A stretch of DNA of 5,343 nucleotides. It comes from CAYXXN01 sp964469055. GTDB lineage: Bacteria > Acidobacteriota > Thermoanaerobaculia > Multivoradales > JAHEKO01. How positions within the stretch are numbered: position 1 is the first letter of the stretch; each line of letters opens with the position of its first letter. A program made the translations under genes and the position numbers. Under the pieces are notes generated by a model that searched no databases, was not told the DNA's origin, and saw nothing but the letters and a program-made list of their open reading frames with translations. Location: the NCBI GenBank assembly GCA_964469055.1, contig CAYXXN010000151.1, forward strand, positions 1 to 5,343. The letters run 5' to 3'. Below, one piece after another: positions 3,427-5,343 of the stretch.

Positions 3427-5343
3427 CTAGCCGAGTACCCGCGCCAGCTCCAGGTACCTGCAAAACGCGTTCGCCAGCCGCATCTGGCGCGGCGTCCGGC
3501 ACTCGGGCTCGAAGAGGCGCGGGCTGCCGACGAGGACGCAGGCGCAGCGGGCGCGCGAGGTGGCGACGTTCAAGCGGCTCGGGCTGTAGAGGAACTCCAT
3601 GCCGCGTGGGGCGTCCTCGCGCGAGGAGCTGGCGGTCGAGAAGACGACGACCGGCGCCTCCTGGCCCTGGAAGCGGTCGACGGTGCCGACGCGGGCGCCC
3701 GCGGGCAGGCGGCGCGAGATCTCCTCGACCTGCAGGTTGTAGGGAGCGACGATCAGGACGTCCGTGAGGGTCACCGGCCGGCGCTCGCCCTTGCGGTCGG
3801 CCCAGGCGACGCTGCCGTCGGTCAGCGACCCGACGAGCTCCGCCACCGCGACGGCCTCCTCCGGCGAGGAGCTTTGGTTCCCCTGGTGCTCGACGGGTAG
3901 GAGCCACAGCCCGGCGCCGGGGAGCGGCCCCCCGATCAGCGCCTGGCGCTCGAGACCGGGGAGCGCACGGAGGCGTCCGTCGTAGAAGAGCTCGGAGGTG
4001 AACTCGCAGATCGCCGGATGCAGACGCCGGGTCTCGGCGAGGAAGAGGCCCTGGCGCGGCGCCAGCGTCGCGCGGCCATCGAGCGCCCGGCCGGCCAGCA
4101 GGTGCTCGAGCGCCGAGACCGCGGTGCCCTCGGGGTGAGTCCCCTGGAGCGGCTGCTCGAGCTGCTGGGGGTCGCCCACCAGGACGAGCCGGCGGCCCCC
4201 TTGACTGGCGGCGAGCGCCAGGGCGAGCGACATCTGGCCCGCCTCGTCGACGATGAGGACGTCCACGCTTTCGCGCACCTGGTCGCGCGCCCACAGCCAC
4301 GCGGTGCCCGCGAAGACGTCGCCCTCGCCGCGGGCGAGGGCCGCCTCCATCGTCGGGTTGTCGGTGATCTCGCGGATCCCGTCGCCGTCCGTCGCGGCAT
4401 CGTCGCTCGACTTCACTCGCTGCACGCGGCGGACCGTGATCCCTTCCTCCGCCGCCGCCTCGCCGATCTTTTCGAGTAGGTGACGGATGACTTTGTGGCT
4501 CATCGCCGTGATGCCGACCTTCTTGCCCGCCCGCACCAGCTCGCAGGCCATCCGGGCCGCGGTGTAGGTTTTTCCCGATCCGGGAGGGCCCTGGATCGGG
4601 AGAACGATGACCTCGTTTGCCAGGGCGAGCCGCTTCGCCGCCTCGTGGGCTGTTTCCCCGGCTCGCACTAGGTCGGCTCCGTCGGGCGCCGGCGGCCGGC
4701 GCAAGAGAAGCTCGCGCGCAGGGCGGTCGAGTCCGGCGCCCTCGATTCCCCCGCGGGCCACCTCCTCGGCCAGGCGCAGGAGCGCCCCCTCGGGCTCCTT
4801 TCGTGGCACGACGAAGTACCCGAAAACTGCCTCTGGGTGAGTGGCTGCGGCTTGCGAGCGCTTGCGGATGTCGAGGGTGCGCTGCGCCTGATCGATCTCC
4901 TCGACGGTCCCGATCTCGATCTCCCCCGCATGCGCCGTGTCGCCCGGCTTGAGGCGGACGTCCTGGTCCGGCGCGTAGCGATAGCGGTGGACGGGGCACT
5001 TGGCCGTCCCCCCGACCGTGCCGAGGAGCTCCAGGCCCGCCGCTCCGGCCGGCTCCTCGAAGAGATCCTCCGGCGAGGCCTTCTGCAGCCGGAAGAACTC
5101 CCACCAGACGACCTTCTCCTCGCGCCGGAACCACTCCAGGGTGTGCGCCAAAAGCCAGGCGGCCTGCTCGGCCGGGGAGCGAGCGGCGGGATCCGCCGCG
5201 ACGCCCGCCAGGAGCGAGTCCTTCAGCCCCCGCACCCGCCGCAGCCACTCGTCCAGCGCCTCGCTCGGCTCCCCCTCACCTGGAGCAGTCGGTCGCGCGA
5301 TCTCCGCCCCGCCGGCGACGAGCTCCGCGCGCCGGACCTCGAG
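3427..5343 (-). CDS. C-terminal helicase part of a TM0106-type RecB-like nuclease-helicase (partial)
   Basis: The frame is open from the right edge to TAG at 3429-3427 and gives 638 residues. A GTG at 5235 could be mistaken for the start, but the upstream codons are open and read ALDEWLRRVRGLKDS, as expected of a continuing protein. Residues about 57-86 include LEWFRREEKVVWWEFFRL, the linker segment I associate with TM0106 proteins. The rest is a superfamily 1 helicase of the UPF1/DNA2 group: Walker A GPPGSGKT (252-259, Lys258), Walker B VDEAGQ (Asp366-Glu367), motif III GDPQQL (390-395), ETRRLHPAI (437-445), GTVDRFQGQE (553-562) and NVATSRAR (592-599). All look intact, so ATPase and translocase activity is expected. 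Full-length relatives of about 1,100-1,200 residues have an N-terminal RecB/RNase H-like nuclease, which would lie outside. The biological role (repair, RNA/DNA processing or defence) is not established. Confidence 0.85.
   Translation of the reverse strand, partial: LEVRRAELVAGGAEIARPTAPGEGEPSEALDEWLRRVRGLKDSLLAGVAADPAARSPAEQAAWLLAHTLEWFRREEKVVWWEFFRLQKASPEDLFEEPAGAAGLELLGTVGGTAKCPVHRYRYAPDQDVRLKPGDTAHAGEIEIGTVEEIDQAQRTLDIRKRSQAAATHPEAVFGYFVVPRKEPEGALLRLAEEVARGGIEGAGLDRPARELLLRRPPAPDGADLVRAGETAHEAAKRLALANEVIVLPIQGPPGSGKTYTAARMACELVRAGKKVGITAMSHKVIRHLLEKIGEAAAEEGITVRRVQRVKSSDDAATDGDGIREITDNPTMEAALARGEGDVFAGTAWLWARDQVRESVDVLIVDEAGQMSLALALAASQGGRRLVLVGDPQQLEQPLQGTHPEGTAVSALEHLLAGRALDGRATLAPRQGLFLAETRRLHPAICEFTSELFYDGRLRALPGLERQALIGGPLPGAGLWLLPVEHQGNQSSSPEEAVAVAELVGSLTDGSVAWADRKGERRPVTLTDVLIVAPYNLQVEEISRRLPAGARVGTVDRFQGQEAPVVVFSTASSSREDAPRGMEFLYSPSRLNVATSRARCACVLVGSPRLFEPECRTPRQMRLANAFCRYLELARVLG

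Noticed and set aside
4018..4479. 153-codon plus-strand frame opposite the helicase motifs
   Set aside because: Antisense shadow of conserved helicase motifs; no ribosome-binding site or domain of its own.
3221..5248. 675-codon minus-strand frame overlapping the helicase and antitoxin
   Set aside because: Gly/Arg/Pro-rich frame shadow; the helicase motifs are all in the other frame.

Overview
The window is high-GC throughout, with strong G/C bias at third codon positions. It looks like one chromosomal stretch from a high-GC, Gram-negative, probably environmental bacterium. An outer-membrane protein of the DUF5916 type, a FitA/VapC-type toxin-antitoxin pair and a TM0106-type nuclease-helicase would suit Acidobacteriota, Gemmatimonadota, Myxococcota or a related phylum. 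I infer this from protein families only, and the phylum is not certain.

Layout. Positions 1-108 (minus strand) hold the first codons of a gene that leaves the window on the left. It encodes a lipoprotein signal peptide behind a strong Shine-Dalgarno sequence but has no standard start codon in frame, and its last visible residues resemble the start of a sulfatase. A divergent intergenic region of about 180 bp follows. Positions 288-2552 (plus) encode a complete 754-residue DUF5916 outer-membrane protein: signal peptide, CBM9-like domain, then a beta-barrel. Between it and the next gene lie a hairpin at the stop codon and a short reading-frame scrap (about 2622-2669) that looks like a relic of a Fic-family AMP-transferase.

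Positions 3323-2678 (minus) hold a compact toxin-antitoxin operon: a 77-residue FitA-like ribbon-helix-helix antitoxin, then one base after its stop codon a 136-residue PIN-domain (VapC/FitB-type) toxin with a GTG start. In front of the antitoxin is the window's only clearly AT-rich patch. It contains two adjacent 13-bp inverted repeats (5-bp arms, 3-bp centres, centres 14 bp apart) and a -10-like TATTCT placed so that transcription would begin at the antitoxin ATG. I read this as an autoregulated, leaderless promoter.

Positions 5343-3427 (minus) hold the C-terminal 638 residues of a superfamily 1 (UPF1/DNA2-like) helicase of the kind found in TM0106 RecB-like nuclease-helicase proteins. All helicase motifs are intact and the frame is open to the window edge, so the N-terminal nuclease part should lie just outside. 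A hairpin with a T-rich 3' arm follows its stop codon and separates it from the toxin-antitoxin operon.

The toxin-antitoxin genes and the helicase share a strand and converge on the DUF5916 gene. The most informative items are the twin-palindrome leaderless promoter, the lipoprotein start anomaly and the Fic relic beside an intact toxin-antitoxin locus. I see no RNA genes, CRISPR array or insertion sequence.
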